From: Scenedesmus sp. ARA3
Lineage: Eukaryota > Chlorophyta > Chlorophyceae > Sphaeropleales > Scenedesmaceae
NCBI GenBank assembly: GCA_004335835.1
Contig: RWJK01001908.1
Coordinates: 6,982 to 70,981, forward strand
DNA length: 64,000 nt
Direction: 5' to 3'
Positions 35,001-45,454 of the stretch are shown here, piece by piece (within the stretch, counting starts at the first letter, position 1; each line of letters starts with the position of its first letter). The notes beneath the pieces are model-generated. The model had not been told where the DNA came from. It did no database searches and saw only the letters and a list, made by a program, of their open reading frames with translations. The translations under genes were made by a program, and so were the position numbers.

Positions 35001-36492
35001 CCTCACCTTGTCTAGGATCTGCTCCACCAGCTCTGACAGCAGGAGCAGCATATCCATATTCTTCCTGCAGCAATTTACCATATCATTTGACACATATGAC
35101 ACAGCACAGATGCAGTATAGCGTATGCCGCCCCACCTTGTCCAGGATCTGCTCCACCAGCTCTGGCAGCAGGAGCAGCACATCTTACTGGTTCTTTCCAG
35201 CCACCCTACCATACATGCATGCGAAACAGCACATATGAAATGCAGTGCATGCCGCCCCACCTTGTCCAAGATCTGCTCCACCAGCTCTGGTGTCATGGGG
35301 CCCACATAGGTGGCGTCAGCCATGCCAGGGTCAGTCATGATGGTGGCCTGCAGCAGCACGCAGGAACAGCACGTGCACAGCAATGAATGACTGTCAGCGC
35401 TAAGCATCTGCCATGCCACGGTCCGTCATGAAGGTGCACAAAAAGGGCAAGTGCAGCAGTGCCTCAAATGAGTGACAAGCAGCAAGCTTATGTAAAAGGC
35501 GGTGACACCAGTGACATTGAGCTGTGCGAGGGCAAAAGAACCAACAGAGCAGAGACAGAGGCAGCACAGGAGCACAGGCTCCAGGGCAGCATGTGTAGCA
35601 TCTGTCATGACTGCAGCACCTGGCGCAGCTAGTAAAGCAACTGTGGCAGAACCTCTGCTGTCAAGGCATTGCTGAATGGCCCCCTGCTGCGGCATGGCTG
35701 CAACGTGAACACATGTCTTGACACCCTGTAGACGGTCACACACAGCAAGCATGCGACAGTCTGCCTGCTTCTTCTGTTTGAATGGTGCTCTGGCATCTGC
35801 TGCATGCGTCATGCTGGTAACTGCTGCCGCGGCTGTTTCTGCTGGTGTCACTCCTCGCACTGCTGCTCACCGGGTTGGAGTTCAGCAGAATCACCCTGTA
35901 GCCCTCCTGCCTGCACAGCAAAAGCACATGTGTATAGTATACACGAACGTTCAAGCTTAGCACTGCACTGCATTCTGAAAGCAGGGTGGGGAAGCACAGG
36001 CGAGCCATTACTGCTGAACCGCCTGCTGCTGCAGCGCACCTCAGAGACTTGCATGCCTGGGTGCCAGAGTAGTCGAACTCGCAAGCCTGCAGGCAAACCA
36101 ACGTTACCCGTGAGTCATTTGAACAGCGTGGCACTCGCCTGACCCGTTCAGCCATGCCCGCTCGATGCTGTTGCTTCCCCCAGCTGGGTACACACCTGTC
36201 CGATGACAATGGGCCCGGCACCGATGATCATGATGCTCTTGAGGTCCTTGCGCTTCTTCACCTCATCCATTGCTGCCTGCCATGGCAACAGGCTAGTGCC
36301 GTTGCCGCTGCTAGCGCACACCGACAGCGGAGTGCGGGGTGCCCTCCTCTGCTGGCCGGCCACGTGCTGAGCAGGCAGCTGTGTGCGGAAGATCACCCTG
36401 CGACCAGCATTTTGTGGCCTTGCGGTTGCGGAGGAGCGACGCATGGGAGCCTGCGCCCCGCAAAAGTGCTGGGCCAGCAGGCCACTCGACAT
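25326..36492 (-). CDS. CARB: Carbamoyl-phosphate synthase large subunit, plastid-targeted, 23 exons
   Basis: Makes carbamoyl phosphate from bicarbonate, ammonia (delivered by the small glutaminase subunit) and two ATP, feeding arginine and pyrimidine synthesis in the chloroplast. Exons from 5' to 3' on the minus strand: 36492-36196, 36086-36040, 35910-35871, 35347-35261, 34648-34452, 33934-33760, 32960-32822, 32460-32332, 32077-31827, 31669-31481, 31312-31217, 30941-30750, 30565-30411, 30156-30059, 29768-29567, 29317-29141, 28885-28738, 28283-28137, 27835-27692, 27344-27161, 26519-26394, 25963-25803, 25514-25326. They join in phase to 1,189 residues. The transit peptide starts at MSSGLLAQ (residues ~1-65). 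Then come the first ATP-grasp half ([34 protein letters not shown]), the oligomerisation domain, the second half ([28 protein letters not shown]) and the allosteric MGS-like domain ([12 protein letters not shown]). One oddity is [10 protein letters not shown], where DTSDR is usual. Nine of 22 introns hold exon echoes. Confidence 0.96.
26275..26337 (-). repeat. Exon echo, donor side, of CPS exon 26394-26519
   Basis: Copy of the last ~60 bases of the exon (encoding [19 protein letters not shown]) with a preserved donor, 119 bp downstream of the real one on the minus strand. It has a few substitutions. Confidence 0.92.
26536..26560 (-). repeat. Sense-strand (CTG)n upstream of a CPS acceptor
   Basis: Plus-strand CAG triplets read CTG on the coding strand and lie 15-20 bases upstream of the acceptor of exon 26519-26394. 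Confidence 0.85.
26694..27110 (-). repeat. Three exon echoes, donor side, of CPS exon 27161-27344
   Basis: Copies begin at 26694, 26799 and 27058, all repeating the 3' end that encodes [17 protein letters not shown] plus the donor. The 26799 copy extends furthest (to about 26908, including GEVMGIDYD). Donor spacings from the parent are 103, then 259, then 105 bp. The same intron fragment (CCAACACCAAACACACGCAC) is shared between units, as expected of tandem duplication. Confidence 0.93.
27516..27603 (-). repeat. Exon echo, donor side, of CPS exon 27692-27835
   Basis: An almost exact copy of about 87 bases encoding the [25 protein letters not shown] end of the exon, with the donor, 176 bp downstream. 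Its reading frame is intact, and high identity suggests a recent event. Confidence 0.94.
28296..28320 (-). repeat. Sense-strand (CTG)n upstream of a CPS acceptor
   Basis: CAG triplets on the plus strand lie just beyond the acceptor of exon 28283-28137 (CTG on the coding strand, about 12 bases from the splice site). Confidence 0.8.
29455..29515 (-). repeat. Exon echo, donor side, of CPS exon 29567-29768
   Basis: Copy of the [18 protein letters not shown] 3' end, 110 bp downstream of the real donor. The donor GT itself is kept, but several codons differ. Confidence 0.8.
32480..32500 (-). repeat. Sense-strand (CTG)n upstream of a CPS acceptor
   Basis: GGCGGCAGCAGCAGCAGCAA on the plus strand gives CTG triplets about 25 bases upstream of the acceptor of exon 32460-32332. 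Confidence 0.7.
32555..32592 (-). repeat. Exon echo, acceptor side, of CPS exon 32332-32460
   Basis: Copy of the bases encoding AQTLTD.EY in the upstream intron, offset 131 bp. It copies the 5' end of the exon, in keeping with the rule seen elsewhere. Confidence 0.8.
33006..33130 (-). repeat. Exon echo, acceptor side, of CPS exon 32822-32960, with a nested 45-bp repeat
   Basis: 33070-33130 copies the exon start (CTGCAG acceptor, then codons for VLLEQSLIG and an in-frame TAG) 170 bp upstream. Within it, a 45-bp unit starting TGGGTGGTTGAGAGTTACTG occurs twice, at 33006 and 33051. Confidence 0.85.
33328..33759 (-). repeat. Three 144-bp tandem units, exon echoes of CPS exon 33760-33934
   Basis: Donor positions fall at 33328, 33472, 33616 and, for the real exon, 33760: exactly 144 bp apart three times. 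Each unit carries the [30 protein letters not shown] exon end, its donor, and the same piece of intron. The units are highly similar, with the one furthest from the parent most diverged. Confidence 0.96.
33985..34066 (-). repeat. Exon echo, acceptor side, of CPS exon 33760-33934
   Basis: Copy of the exon start encoding SGTASNI (then a frame-breaking change) with a CTACAG acceptor, 125 bp upstream of the real acceptor. The same exon thus has echoes on both sides. Confidence 0.9.
34308..34375 (-). repeat. Exon echo, donor side, of CPS exon 34452-34648
   Basis: Copy of the [23 protein letters not shown] exon end with a shifted donor, 144 bp downstream of the parent donor. Confidence 0.9.
35007..35190 (-). 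repeat. Two exon echoes, donor side, of CPS exon 35261-35347
   Basis: Both units repeat the [17 protein letters not shown] exon end and its donor. Equivalent donors are at 35007, 35136 and 35261 (spacings 129 and 125 bp). Confidence 0.92.
35395..35435 (-). repeat. Decayed exon echo, acceptor side, of CPS exon 35261-35347
   Basis: Resembles the [19 protein letters not shown] exon start, offset 91 bp upstream. It contains a stop codon. A fainter third similarity lies near 35595-35620. Confidence 0.65.
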
Positions 36493-38155
36493 CGCTGCAA
36501 ACAACCCTTGCTGTGCAGAGCCACCCAGGCCTTGCTTGCGGCTGAGAAACAGACGTGTATGGAGCTGCAGCTGCCCTTCTAAGTGCACATAAGCTCCGAC
36601 AACCCATGTGCTTGGCACTGCCGTCTTGGCACGTGGGTGGGGTGTTATGCAGGGTTCTGACTTCTTCACGCTTTACCTCGGCCCTTTGGGCAGGTGATCA
36701 GCCATGATCTGGGCCTTACTTGCTTTAATGGCTGGTTGAGCACACTGCTTGCACAGAAACGGCCCTCATTATGTGTCGCCGACCTCTAGCCCTGGGCTGT
36801 GCTTCGAGCTGCACGCATTGAAGTCAATCTTGTTGTTGTTTGACATCGGTTCTATTCATTTGCCTGCCATGGGCAAGGCGAGCGAATGTGCCTGGTGCAG
36901 CTGGCAGGCTGGGCAACAGTCACTGCACTCAGCGTACACCTAGTATCTTTTAGCGTCAGGTATGAGGCTGCACATGAATTCTGTGCATATGCACTACTTT
37001 ACTATGCAGCTATGCCACGCCACCAGCATTCAGTGCAGCAGACAAGTTGGAGCTTGCATGCTGCTGCATTGGGGTTGGAAAACAAATTCTCTTCAAAGCC
37101 AGTACAGCTATGCTTTATCTGCCTGTCATGCTGCAACAACGGTGTGGGAAGGAAGGACGCGGCAAGGTCACCATCTCACCAAGCCCGGCATTGCACATGT
37201 CATTTTGATCCTTCCTGGTCACCAGCACATGGTCTGTTCCACAGCTGTGGGTACATTGGCTTTTGTGCGATATCATTGTATGTATGCATGAATAACCATT
37301 TGACTCGTTTACATCAGCTTGGTATTTCTCTGGACCGCACTTGCAAGTCAAGAATCCTTGCTTTTACTGGCTGCTGGCTGCTGACTGGAGTGCAGTGCAC
37401 TCAGCGACCGGCGTGATGCAAAAACTCCCTGAGGTGCCATGCCAATGCAATGTGGATGCTGTATTACTGTGAGATATGGTCTTCCCTGAGTGTGCATGCT
37501 TTTTGCAGCAGACGTATGTGTGTACATGTGGTGCTGCAGCTTCAACCTAGCGCAGCAGCGCACACAGGGACATGCTGCGATCTGTTTGTCACTGGTTCGG
37601 TGCGGCTGTGCAGGATGCTTGCACGTGCCTTCTTTGCATGCAAAGGGATGGGCATGCCAGGGGTTGACGCCTGTTACATGTGGCATCCATCCCAGCAATC
37701 AGGCCAAAGCATCATCAAACTTGAGACGTAGTGCTAGGCACCGACGTCGCATACAAACAGACTGCAGAAAATGGTTTAAATTGAGTCACTTCTGCCGTCT
37801 GTGGCGCTCTCAGCCAACAACATGCGATGATGGCATATCCGCCTTCAACAGGTCACGCTGCTGCCCAGCTGGTGCCAGGGCTCAAAGCAGCATGGCCTAA
37901 CAGCCGAGGCACGTTCATGAAATCAACACAGACGTGCACCGAGAATTTTTCCTCTCGTCGATGCCGAATCTGCTGCTCTGGGCAACCGGTTCACCTGTCA
38001 CACTCTGCACAACCCTTGTTCAAGGTTGTCATTGGTGTTTCGATTTTCCTAGTGCTGACGGAAAGCATGCCGTGCACATTCGTAGGATTGTAGGTGCTAC
38101 AGACGGTGAACACCAAACATAGACGCTTACCGCCTGTCACCTTGCAGCAACCAAC
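36493..38155. other. Divergent intergenic region between CPS and DPH1
   Basis: No gene is supported in this 1.6 kb. It must contain both promoters (CPS to the left, DPH1 to the right). I see no clear TATA box, and short open frames here lack codon or family support. Confidence 0.5.
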
Positions 38156-38733
38156 ATGGCGGGCGACGAGCAGCCTGTGCGGTTCTCTGGCAAAGGCAAA
38201 GCAAACCATGATGGTGTGTGACGACCATATACTTCAAAGAACTGTGTGTTACCGGTTTATCTCATAAGCCATGCACGAGCAGTGGTGGCAGTGGCAGCAG
38301 CAGCAGCAGCAGTGCCTGGCATGGGTAAAGTTGTTGCATGACATCTGTTATGGCTACGCCTCATACTCATCAGTATCCCAACCTTACAGTGCCACTGCTA
38401 CTGCTGCAGGGAGCAGCAGCAGCACAGCAGCAGCAGGCGCACTGGTACCCCACCCCAACACCGCCCTGCAGCAGCCAGCTGGCGCACCCCTAACACAGCA
38501 GCAGCAGCGGCCTGCCATGCGGCAGCAGGTGCCAGACAGCATCCTCAACAATGCTGCACTGATAGCAGCCATGTCGGTGCTTCCTGCAAACTACAACTTT
38601 GAGATCCACAAGACAGTGTGGCGCATCCAGCAGGCGGGGGCCAGCCAGGTGGCACTGCAGTTCCCTGAGGGGCTGCTGATGTACGCGTGTGCCATTGCAG
38701 ACATCTTGCAGGAATTTGCAGGTGAGCTTGCGT

Positions 38734-38765
<32 letters not shown>

Positions 38766-41065
38766 TTGTGTTTGCATTGCTTGTATGTGCCATTGCAGCC
38801 ATCCTGCAGGCGTTCGCGGGTGAGCTGCCTGCAGCAGCAGCAACAGCTTGCCGCCTGCACGATTGCTGCCTGCGCTGCTTGCGCGTGTACAGCACGTGCC
38901 ATTGTAGGCATCCTGCATGAGTTGGACGGGGAGTTGCTTGGCTTGTGCCTGCACAGCAGCAGCAGCAGCAGCACTCCCACCACTTCATCACCAGCATCCC
39001 ATAATACACCCCTGCCCTCGCCACCACACCCCTGTGCATGCACATGTACGCCAATTGCTTTTCCGCAGGCGTGGAGCACTGCTACGTGATGGGTGACGTC
39101 ACATACGGCGCATGCTGCATTGATGACTTCTCAGCGGCGGCGCTGGGTGCGCAGCTGCTGGTGCACTACGGCCACAGCTGCCTGGTGCCAGTGGACGTGA
39201 CATGCATCCCCTGCCTTTACGTGTTTGTGGACATACAGGTGTGCGAATGAGGCTTCACCAGTGTCAAAAGAAGCGCAGCAGCCGCAGCAGCTGCAATGTG
39301 CTTGCTGAGACATATAGACACACCTCAGGGCTACGTGCACAACTATTGCTGCATGTGTGCTATCTTCACATGTGATTTAAGCCCCACGCATGACGAACAG
39401 CAAGAGTCAACAGCAGCGGCGGCGCATGCTTGTACTCTGTAATTGTTGTTTCAAGGCAGCTGCATGCATTGGGTAGCAAGTAGATCGAGGTGAAGGGCAG
39501 CGGCTGCACACAATAGCTGTGGCCGCTGGGCTTATCTGCCAGCATATCCAGATCCTTTTCAGGACTACTGTCACCGCAATAACTCCCTTTGGCGTCTGAT
39601 GTGTGCTGCTCTCTGTGTGTGCGCTGCCGCAGGTTGACGTCGACCACTTGGTCGACACCATCCAGCTGAACTTCCCACCACTGCCTGCAGGCGCAGCAGC
39701 AGGTGCACAGCAGCAGCAGCAGCAGCAGCAAGAGCCAGCAGCAGAGCAGCAGCAGCTGCAGTCGTTGCGCTTATCCACTGCAGCCGATGACAGCAGCCAG
39801 CAGCAAGAACCGCAACAGCAGCAGCAGCAGGCCTCATCACAGCAGCAGCAGCAGCAGGCCTCATCACAGCAGCAGCAGCATCAGCAGCAGCAGCAGACGC
39901 GGCCGCAGCAGCTGGTGCTAGCAGGCACCATCCAGTTCAGCTCAGCGCTACAAGTCACAAAGCAGCGGCTAGCCAGCGAGTACCCCAACTTATCCATCCC
40001 AAAAGTGCGGCCACTGTCCCCAGGGGAGGTGCTGGGCTGCACTGCTCCAGTGCTGGCGCAGCAGGGGCTGGGTGATGCGGATGCGCTTGTGTTTGTGGCT
40101 GACGGTCGTTTCCATTTGGAGGCGATCATGATTGCAAACCCGCAGCTGCCTGCATACAGGTGAGGGTGAACTGGATGTATCACGGCCTGCAGCTCATACC
40201 CTAGAGCGATGGTGTGTGCACTCAACGTTTCAAGCTGCGCTGCATTTGCAGCTGCCAACATGAAGGTGCATGCTTTGTGGGCGGCAAACTGGAAGTTGCT
40301 TCGTGTGCCAATACTCTTCTTGCAAACCGGTTTACCTGTCTTGTCTGGCGTCACGTAGGTATGATCCGTACAACCGCAAGCTGGCTATTGAGACCTCATG
40401 GTACCTCTGCCAATTTCCATGACCTGTGTTGAGGCATGCTGAGCTCTGCTTGTGTTATGCCCTCACGCAGGTATGACCCCTACAACCGCAAGCTGACCAT
40501 TGAAACCTACGACCACGCCGGCATGCGCGCAGTGCGCCGCCGCATGATCGAGGCAGCCGCCACAGCACAGCACTGGGGCGTGGTTCTGGGCACGCTCGGC
40601 CGCCAAGGCAACCCACGCATCGTGACAAACCTGCAGCAGCACCTCGCGGCGCGCGGCTGCAGCATCACCACGGTACTGCTGTCCGAGGTTTCTCCGCCGA
40701 AGCTGGCAGCGATCGGGCATGTGGACGCGTGGGTGCAGGTGGCGTGCCCGCGGCTGTCAATAGATTGGGGCGAGGGTTTTGTTAAGCCCACGCTGACGCC
40801 GTATGAGGCGATGATTGCACTGGGGCTGGTGCCAGGCTGGTGGCAAGCTGCTGCTGCTGTGGATAGCAGCTGCAGCGGCAGTGCTGCTGCTGCCGCCGCT
40901 GGTAGTGTCAGTGCACCTGGGATGGAGCCGTACCCTATGGATTACTATGCCAAGGATGGCGGTGTATGGAACAGTTCATACCACAAGGGGCAGGCAGGTG
41001 GCAGCGGCAGTGCCAGCAGGGGCCCGAGGGCGGCACGGCGGGCAGCAACGGTAGCAGTACAGTGA
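38156..41065 (+). CDS. DPH1: 2-(3-amino-3-carboxypropyl)histidine synthase subunit 1 (diphthamide synthesis)
   Basis: With DPH2 it forms the cytosolic radical-SAM-like 4Fe-4S enzyme that transfers the aminocarboxypropyl group of SAM to a histidine of elongation factor 2, the first step of diphthamide synthesis. Exons 38156-38213, about 38374-38721, 39069-39238, 39633-40159 and 40471-41065 are phase-consistent at 565 residues. The first exon and its splice to the second are the least certain part. The three cluster cysteines are visible in [20 protein letters not shown] and [11 protein letters not shown]. Other landmarks are [46 protein letters not shown] and [10 protein letters not shown]. 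Low-complexity Ala/Ser/Gln inserts follow the N-terminus and a Gln-rich insert sits between domains 1 and 2, longer than in animals or fungi. Two introns carry exon echoes, one able to act as an in-frame poison exon. Confidence 0.93.
38775..38945 (+). repeat. Two exon echoes, donor side, of DPH1 exon 2
   Basis: Two successive copies of the GTGCCATTGCAG...GGTGAGCT exon end (encoding [12 protein letters not shown]). Equivalent donors are at 38721 (real), 38819 and ~38929, spacings 98 and 110 bp. The nearer copy keeps a perfect donor, and the far copy has GG in place of the donor GT. Confidence 0.9.
40345..40430 (+). repeat. Exon echo, acceptor side, of DPH1 exon 5, readable as a poison exon
   Basis: Copy of the [20 protein letters not shown] exon start with a GTAG acceptor at 40358, 112 bp upstream of the real acceptor. 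Read in phase from exon 4 it continues [20 protein letters not shown] and stops, removing the third cluster cysteine. Confidence 0.92.
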
Positions 41066-42372
41066 GCTTTGCTTTTTTATGCTAGACTGTCCATCTTTGC
41101 AGTGAGCGTTGAGATCTTTGAGTACAAGTCTAGGTAGCGGGCAGGGCACACAGGGTCACATCGTTGCTCATTACGCAGCTGCAGTGTGAGCAGAGGCAAT
41201 CTGATTGTTGGTCGCATGAAAGACACATTGGGGATGTGCACTACATGACCTACGATTTGACGTCTGCAGTTGTGTTGCCAGGCTGCAAAATGTCTGCGAG
41301 TCAAGCAGTGCATGACGCATGCAAGGTGCTGACAGCCCCTCAGGGCCTGTTTGAACAGCGACAGCCAGCTTTTTGCATGAACGGTTGTCGGCCTTCGGAC
41401 TTTGGGCATTGTTCACCTGCGGTGCTTTGAAACTTGCTGCTGTGCAGTTTGTCATGCACATCGAGGGCCGGCCGTTGCTGACGTGTACAACATGTGCTGG
41501 TGGGCTGCTGTTCAGCCATTGTGACAAGTGTGCGGCGCAACCTGTGCACACCATGTGCTATGCAACAGTGATGAACATTACATTGGCAGTTGTGAAGCTG
41601 CAGGTGATAGATGCCCCTTGTGCTGTAGTGCGAGTGCTGCCTGTGGTACCATGTCACTTGGCCAGCTTCAAGCTGACAGCTTGTCATGCTTTCAGCTGAG
41701 CTGGAACTCAGTGGTGTCGCGTTATGTGCCGTGCCATGGTAAAACCTCACGTTCAGTGTTAATCAAGCCATTTTGATGCCTACACGGACCTGGGAGTTTG
41801 CAGAAACAGCACTGAGCGGCAGTTCGAAAGTTCGAAACACACGCACGTACGGCTTCCTACGCTGCTCTCCACGTGGTTGACAAAAGGTGTACTGTCATTC
41901 AGCCGGATACGCTACTGTTGAAGGGGGGTGCCCGGCTGAGCTTGCATCCAGCTGTCCAGCGTTGCTGCCAGCAAGAGCACAGCCGTGCTGCTGAACATTC
42001 TTCTCTCATCCCAAACATGCCTTGCCTAGGCCTGGGCTGCTTCGGGTTAGGAGTAAGAGGTCTCAGGCGCGCTGCACCTGCAAGCACGTAAGCACCCTTT
42101 GCTGAACAATTTGGTAAAGGTACCGTGCAGCTGCACTGCTCAGTGCACGCAGTGACCGCAGGTGTAGCGTGCTGACAGCCTCTAGCACACGCAACTCGAC
42201 AGCATAGCAGAGGATCACAGTACCTTCAGACGTATCTCTCAATCCTGTGTTCTGCAGGTCTCACAATGTGCAGCATACACAGGCAGTTGCAAAGGCACAG
42301 GTTCAGCATGTGGCAGCTTCACTGCAAGTCGGACGTGGAAGAAGCACACACACGCCACTGGTGAGGGAAGCA

Positions 42373-42415
<43 letters not shown>

Positions 42416-42645
42416 TGTGCCGTGGCTAGCAATGTTCGACTGTGTGTCCAGTGGGGTATCTTGTAGTGTGTCCAGCTAACCTCCTCAATGTCCAGTGCCA
42501 CCTGGACATGCCACATGCAGTCGGCCACTGGATACGCAGCTTGCCCCAACCAGATGACGACCAGAATGGCTAGCAGGTCCTTGCACAAACTGGATGCAGC
42601 AGCTGCAGCAAGAAGCAACACACGCAACGCCGGCTTTTTGCATGT
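41066..42645. other. Intergenic stretch between DPH1 and the PhyH-family gene
   Basis: No gene is supported. The right part probably holds the 5' leader of the next gene, including a (GCA)n run at 42378-42413. Confidence 0.45.
42378..42413 (+). repeat. (GCA)n repeat
   Basis: Twelve GCA/AGC triplets in the presumed 5' leader of the PhyH-family gene. Confidence 0.9.
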
Positions 42646-43642
42646 ATGCGAGCCAGCAGCAGCGCTGTTGCATTGCAACCAGGCAGACACGCTGACTGCC
42701 CTGCTGCTCGTGTATGCTGCATGCAGAGCGCAAGCAAGGCCGCCGAAACCGCCAGCACACAGCAGCCCACCTCACCTCTCTTAACCTCCCTAGACAGCAG
42801 CCTCTCTAGTGCTGTAGCAGCAGCAGCGGAGCACCTGGCTGAACATGGCTGGGCAGTGGTGCTGGGAGTGTTGAGTAAGGAGGAGTGCCAGCAGTATGAG
42901 CAAGGCGTGTGGGGCTGGCTGGGCCGGCTGAGTGGCGGCAGCATTAGGTGCGCTGCCTGTGCGAGCATGCTGTGTACATACACACATGTGCAGGTGTCTT
43001 GCCAGCTTTGGAAGTGTACACCCAGTCACCATACATTCACAGCAGCTGCAGTGTCTCCCGAGCTTCTGGAGCGATCAACGCTGCATGCGTGCTGTGCACG
43101 CATTGCACATATTGACGCTTAGCCGCGATGCCGCGTGCGTATTTCTTTGTAACCCGCCTTATTCCTGTTCAATTCTGTGCAACACACACACATCGTATTT
43201 GAACCACAAGTCAATGAAGTCTCTCTCTCCTTTCATGCAGGCGCGATGAGCCCTCCACCTGGACAGAAGCGTGCGGCTGGCCGCCCGCCTACAAGGGCAT
43301 CGTCAACACCCTGGAGGTGGCACACCAGGACTTTGTGTGGCGCGTGCGCAAGCACCCGCGCCTGCTGCAGGTGAGGTTTTGTTCACTCTACGAGTAGAGA
43401 TTTTGACCACACTGCATCATCAACACGCTTGAGTTGGCGCGACGAGGCTTTGTGTGGCGCGGGTGCGTGCGCTCGCTGCAGGTGTGATAGTCATGTGGCG
43501 CTCCTGCAATGCCCGGACACGAGGCTGCTTGGGCATGTTAACTTCACGCGGCATCACATTGTGTTCTCTTCTGTCCTTGTAGCATGGTCATGTGTTGCTG
43601 AGCTGTACGCTGATGAAGTTCACGATTCCATTCCTGCACAAT

Positions 43643-43703
<61 letters not shown>

Positions 43704-43753
43704 NNNNNNNNNNNNNNNNNNNNNNNNNNNNNNNNNNNNNNNNNNNNNNNNNN

Positions 43754-43807
<54 letters not shown>

Positions 43808-44159
43808 AGGTGTTTGCTGAGCTGTACGGCACCAGTGAGTTGCTGAGTTCGTTCGACTCCATCAACCTCATGCCCCCAGGCACTGACGCCTCTGGCGGCT
43901 GGCTGCATGTTGACCATGCGCCGCTCAAGAAAGGCTGCCAGTGCATCCAGGGCCTGGTCAACATGGTGGATGTGGGGCCTGAGTCAACAGGCGAGTTTAC
44001 CTGTTCATAGTTTTTGCATAAGGACCGGGCCCCGCAGTGCTTACAGGGCCTAGTAAACTTGTGAACATGCACCTAGAGTCAACAGGCATGTGTGGAGTGT
44101 TTGCTGTTACGTGCTGTGGTTGTCACTTATGCAGCTGCATCCATCAACGGCTGCAGCTG

Positions 44160-44209
<50 letters not shown>

Positions 44210-45436
44210 CACGCTGCTGGTCAAGGACAAAAGCCATTGGGTGCTGGAGGAGTTCTACGAGCGCCACACACTGCTGACAGCCCAGCAGAAGGCAGAGACT
44301 GGTGACTGGTGCGTGCTGCAGTCAGATACCTGCCGTGCTGGTGATGCATCAAGGAAGCCATTTGCAGCTTCTGCAGACAGGCTGGGCAGCCCAACATCCC
44401 AGATATGCTGTGGCACACACTACAATACTCCTGCAATAGGCCTCATTCATTTAGCGAGTCATCACATGCATTTTGACTCTGCTGCGCAGGTATGTGTTCC
44501 AGGAGGCCGAGCTGCCTCACTGGCAGCAGCTGCCCAGCCTGGGGCTGAGCGGTGCTGCTGGTGACCTGTTCTTGTGGGACAGCCGCACAGCGCACCAGAA
44601 CATCGGACCAGCAGCAACAACAGCCTGGAGGCATGTGGTGTACGCCTGCTACCAGCCAAGGTGAGCATGAACGCTTGTGCGTCACAGAGTGCAGGACTCT
44701 CAGTGCATGGTGCTTCATTATGACGATCCGCATGCGTGCTCCAAGCTAGTGTCCGCTTTCATGTCTGTGGTGAAAGGTGCTGCAATGACAGCTGCGGCGT
44801 CAACAGATGTTGTTGACGCGGTATGAGAAGCATCTGGTTTGCAGACACTTCAAATCATGCAAGAGCCATGCAGCTGGTCTGCCAGGACCAATTAATGGTG
44901 CCAACATGCTTGCTTTGTCTGCTGCTGTGTCACTGTACTCGCAAAACAGGTGCCTGGCCACTGAGAAAGACCTGCAGTTGAAGCAGCAGGCCTGGGACGA
45001 CTTCCTGCTCACAACGCACTGGCCGTCACACAACGTCAGAGCCTTCCCAGGCCTTGGCAAGTCCGCAACGTACTATGCCTCAGCTGGCGCTGACGAGCAG
45101 CAAGGCAGTGCAGAGCCGCTGGAGCCAGTTGCAGCAGCCGCCACAGCTGCAGGTTCAGCATCTAGTGCAGCTGCAGGCACGGCTGCTTCAGAAGAAGCTG
45201 GTGCCGCAGCAGAGCAGCAGCAGCAGAGTTACTGGAAAGCGCGTGCAGCAGATGGCAGCGCACAGGCGCTGCTGGCATCCATACGCACGAGGCACCTTGC
45301 GGAGGATGCTGCACTGAGGAAGCTGGCTGGGGTGCAGCTGTATGAAGCAGCAGAGGTGTGGAGCAAGCAGCCGCTGCTAGAGTGGTATGACCACAATCCA
45401 GGGCACAGCTGCACTCAGCCTCAGGCCGCACGGTAG
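42646..45436 (+). CDS. Phytanoyl-CoA dioxygenase (PhyH) family protein
   Basis: Probable Fe(II)/2-oxoglutarate-dependent dioxygenase of the PhyH family; the substrate is unknown. Exons 42646-42947, 43241-43370, 43810-43990, 44209-44308, 44490-44660 and 44950-45436 join in phase to 456 residues. A second possible start ATG is at 42721. Landmarks are EHGWAVVLGVLSKEE (typical first helix and strand), the iron-binding His-x-Asp in GWLHVDHAPL, CIQGLVNMVDV, and the distal His in FLWDSRTAHQNIGP, followed by the double-stranded beta-helix end HVVYACYQPR. A C-terminal extension of ~160 residues with a Gln/Ala-rich insert is specific to this protein. The intron after exon 3 starts with GC (CAG|GCGAGT). 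Exon 3 is preceded by a very long (CTG)n tract with an assembly gap. Three exon echoes lie in its introns. Confidence 0.88.
43408..43490 (+). repeat. Exon echo, donor side, of PhyH-family exon 43241-43370
   Basis: Copy of the IVNTLEVAHQDFVWRVRKHPRLLQ-encoding exon end, diverged, with CTGCAG|GTG donor preserved at 43481. Offset 111 bp. Confidence 0.88.
43580..43620 (+). repeat. Exon echo, acceptor side, of PhyH-family exon 43810-43990
   Basis: GTGTTGCTGAGCTGTACG resembles the exon start GTGTTTGCTGAGCTGTACGG. It sits on the far side of the (CTG)n tract and gap, so the true offset is unknown. Confidence 0.75.
43648..43808 (+). repeat. Long (CTG)n tract with a 50-base assembly gap, running into a 3' splice site
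   Basis: CTG triplets fill 43648-43703 and 43754-43808, with 50 unknown bases (43704-43753) between. The tract ends directly at the CAG acceptor of the exon starting at 43810. The gap length of 50 is probably a placeholder. Confidence 0.95.
44028..44092 (+). repeat. Exon echo, donor side, of PhyH-family exon 43810-43990
   Basis: Copy of the CIQGLVNMVDVGPESTG-encoding exon end (CAGGGCCTAGTAAAC...GAGTCAACAGGC), offset 95 bp. It keeps a GC rather than GT after the exon end, like the parent. Confidence 0.88.
44163..44204 (+). repeat. (CTG)n used as the 3' splice-site tract of PhyH-family exon 4
   Basis: Fourteen CTG triplets followed by CCAG, the acceptor of the exon at 44209. Confidence 0.92.
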
Positions 45437-45454
45437 TGTGGGTGGTGAAGCCCA

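Noticed and set aside
36749..37731. Open frames between CPS and DPH1
   Set aside because: They have no recognisable motif and no good start or splice context. The region is better explained as a divergent promoter and leader.
41164..42429. Possible small genes between DPH1 and the PhyH-family gene
   Set aside because: They are short, Cys-rich and unsupported. The 42.25-42.43 kb frame is mostly the polyAla reading of a (GCA)n run.
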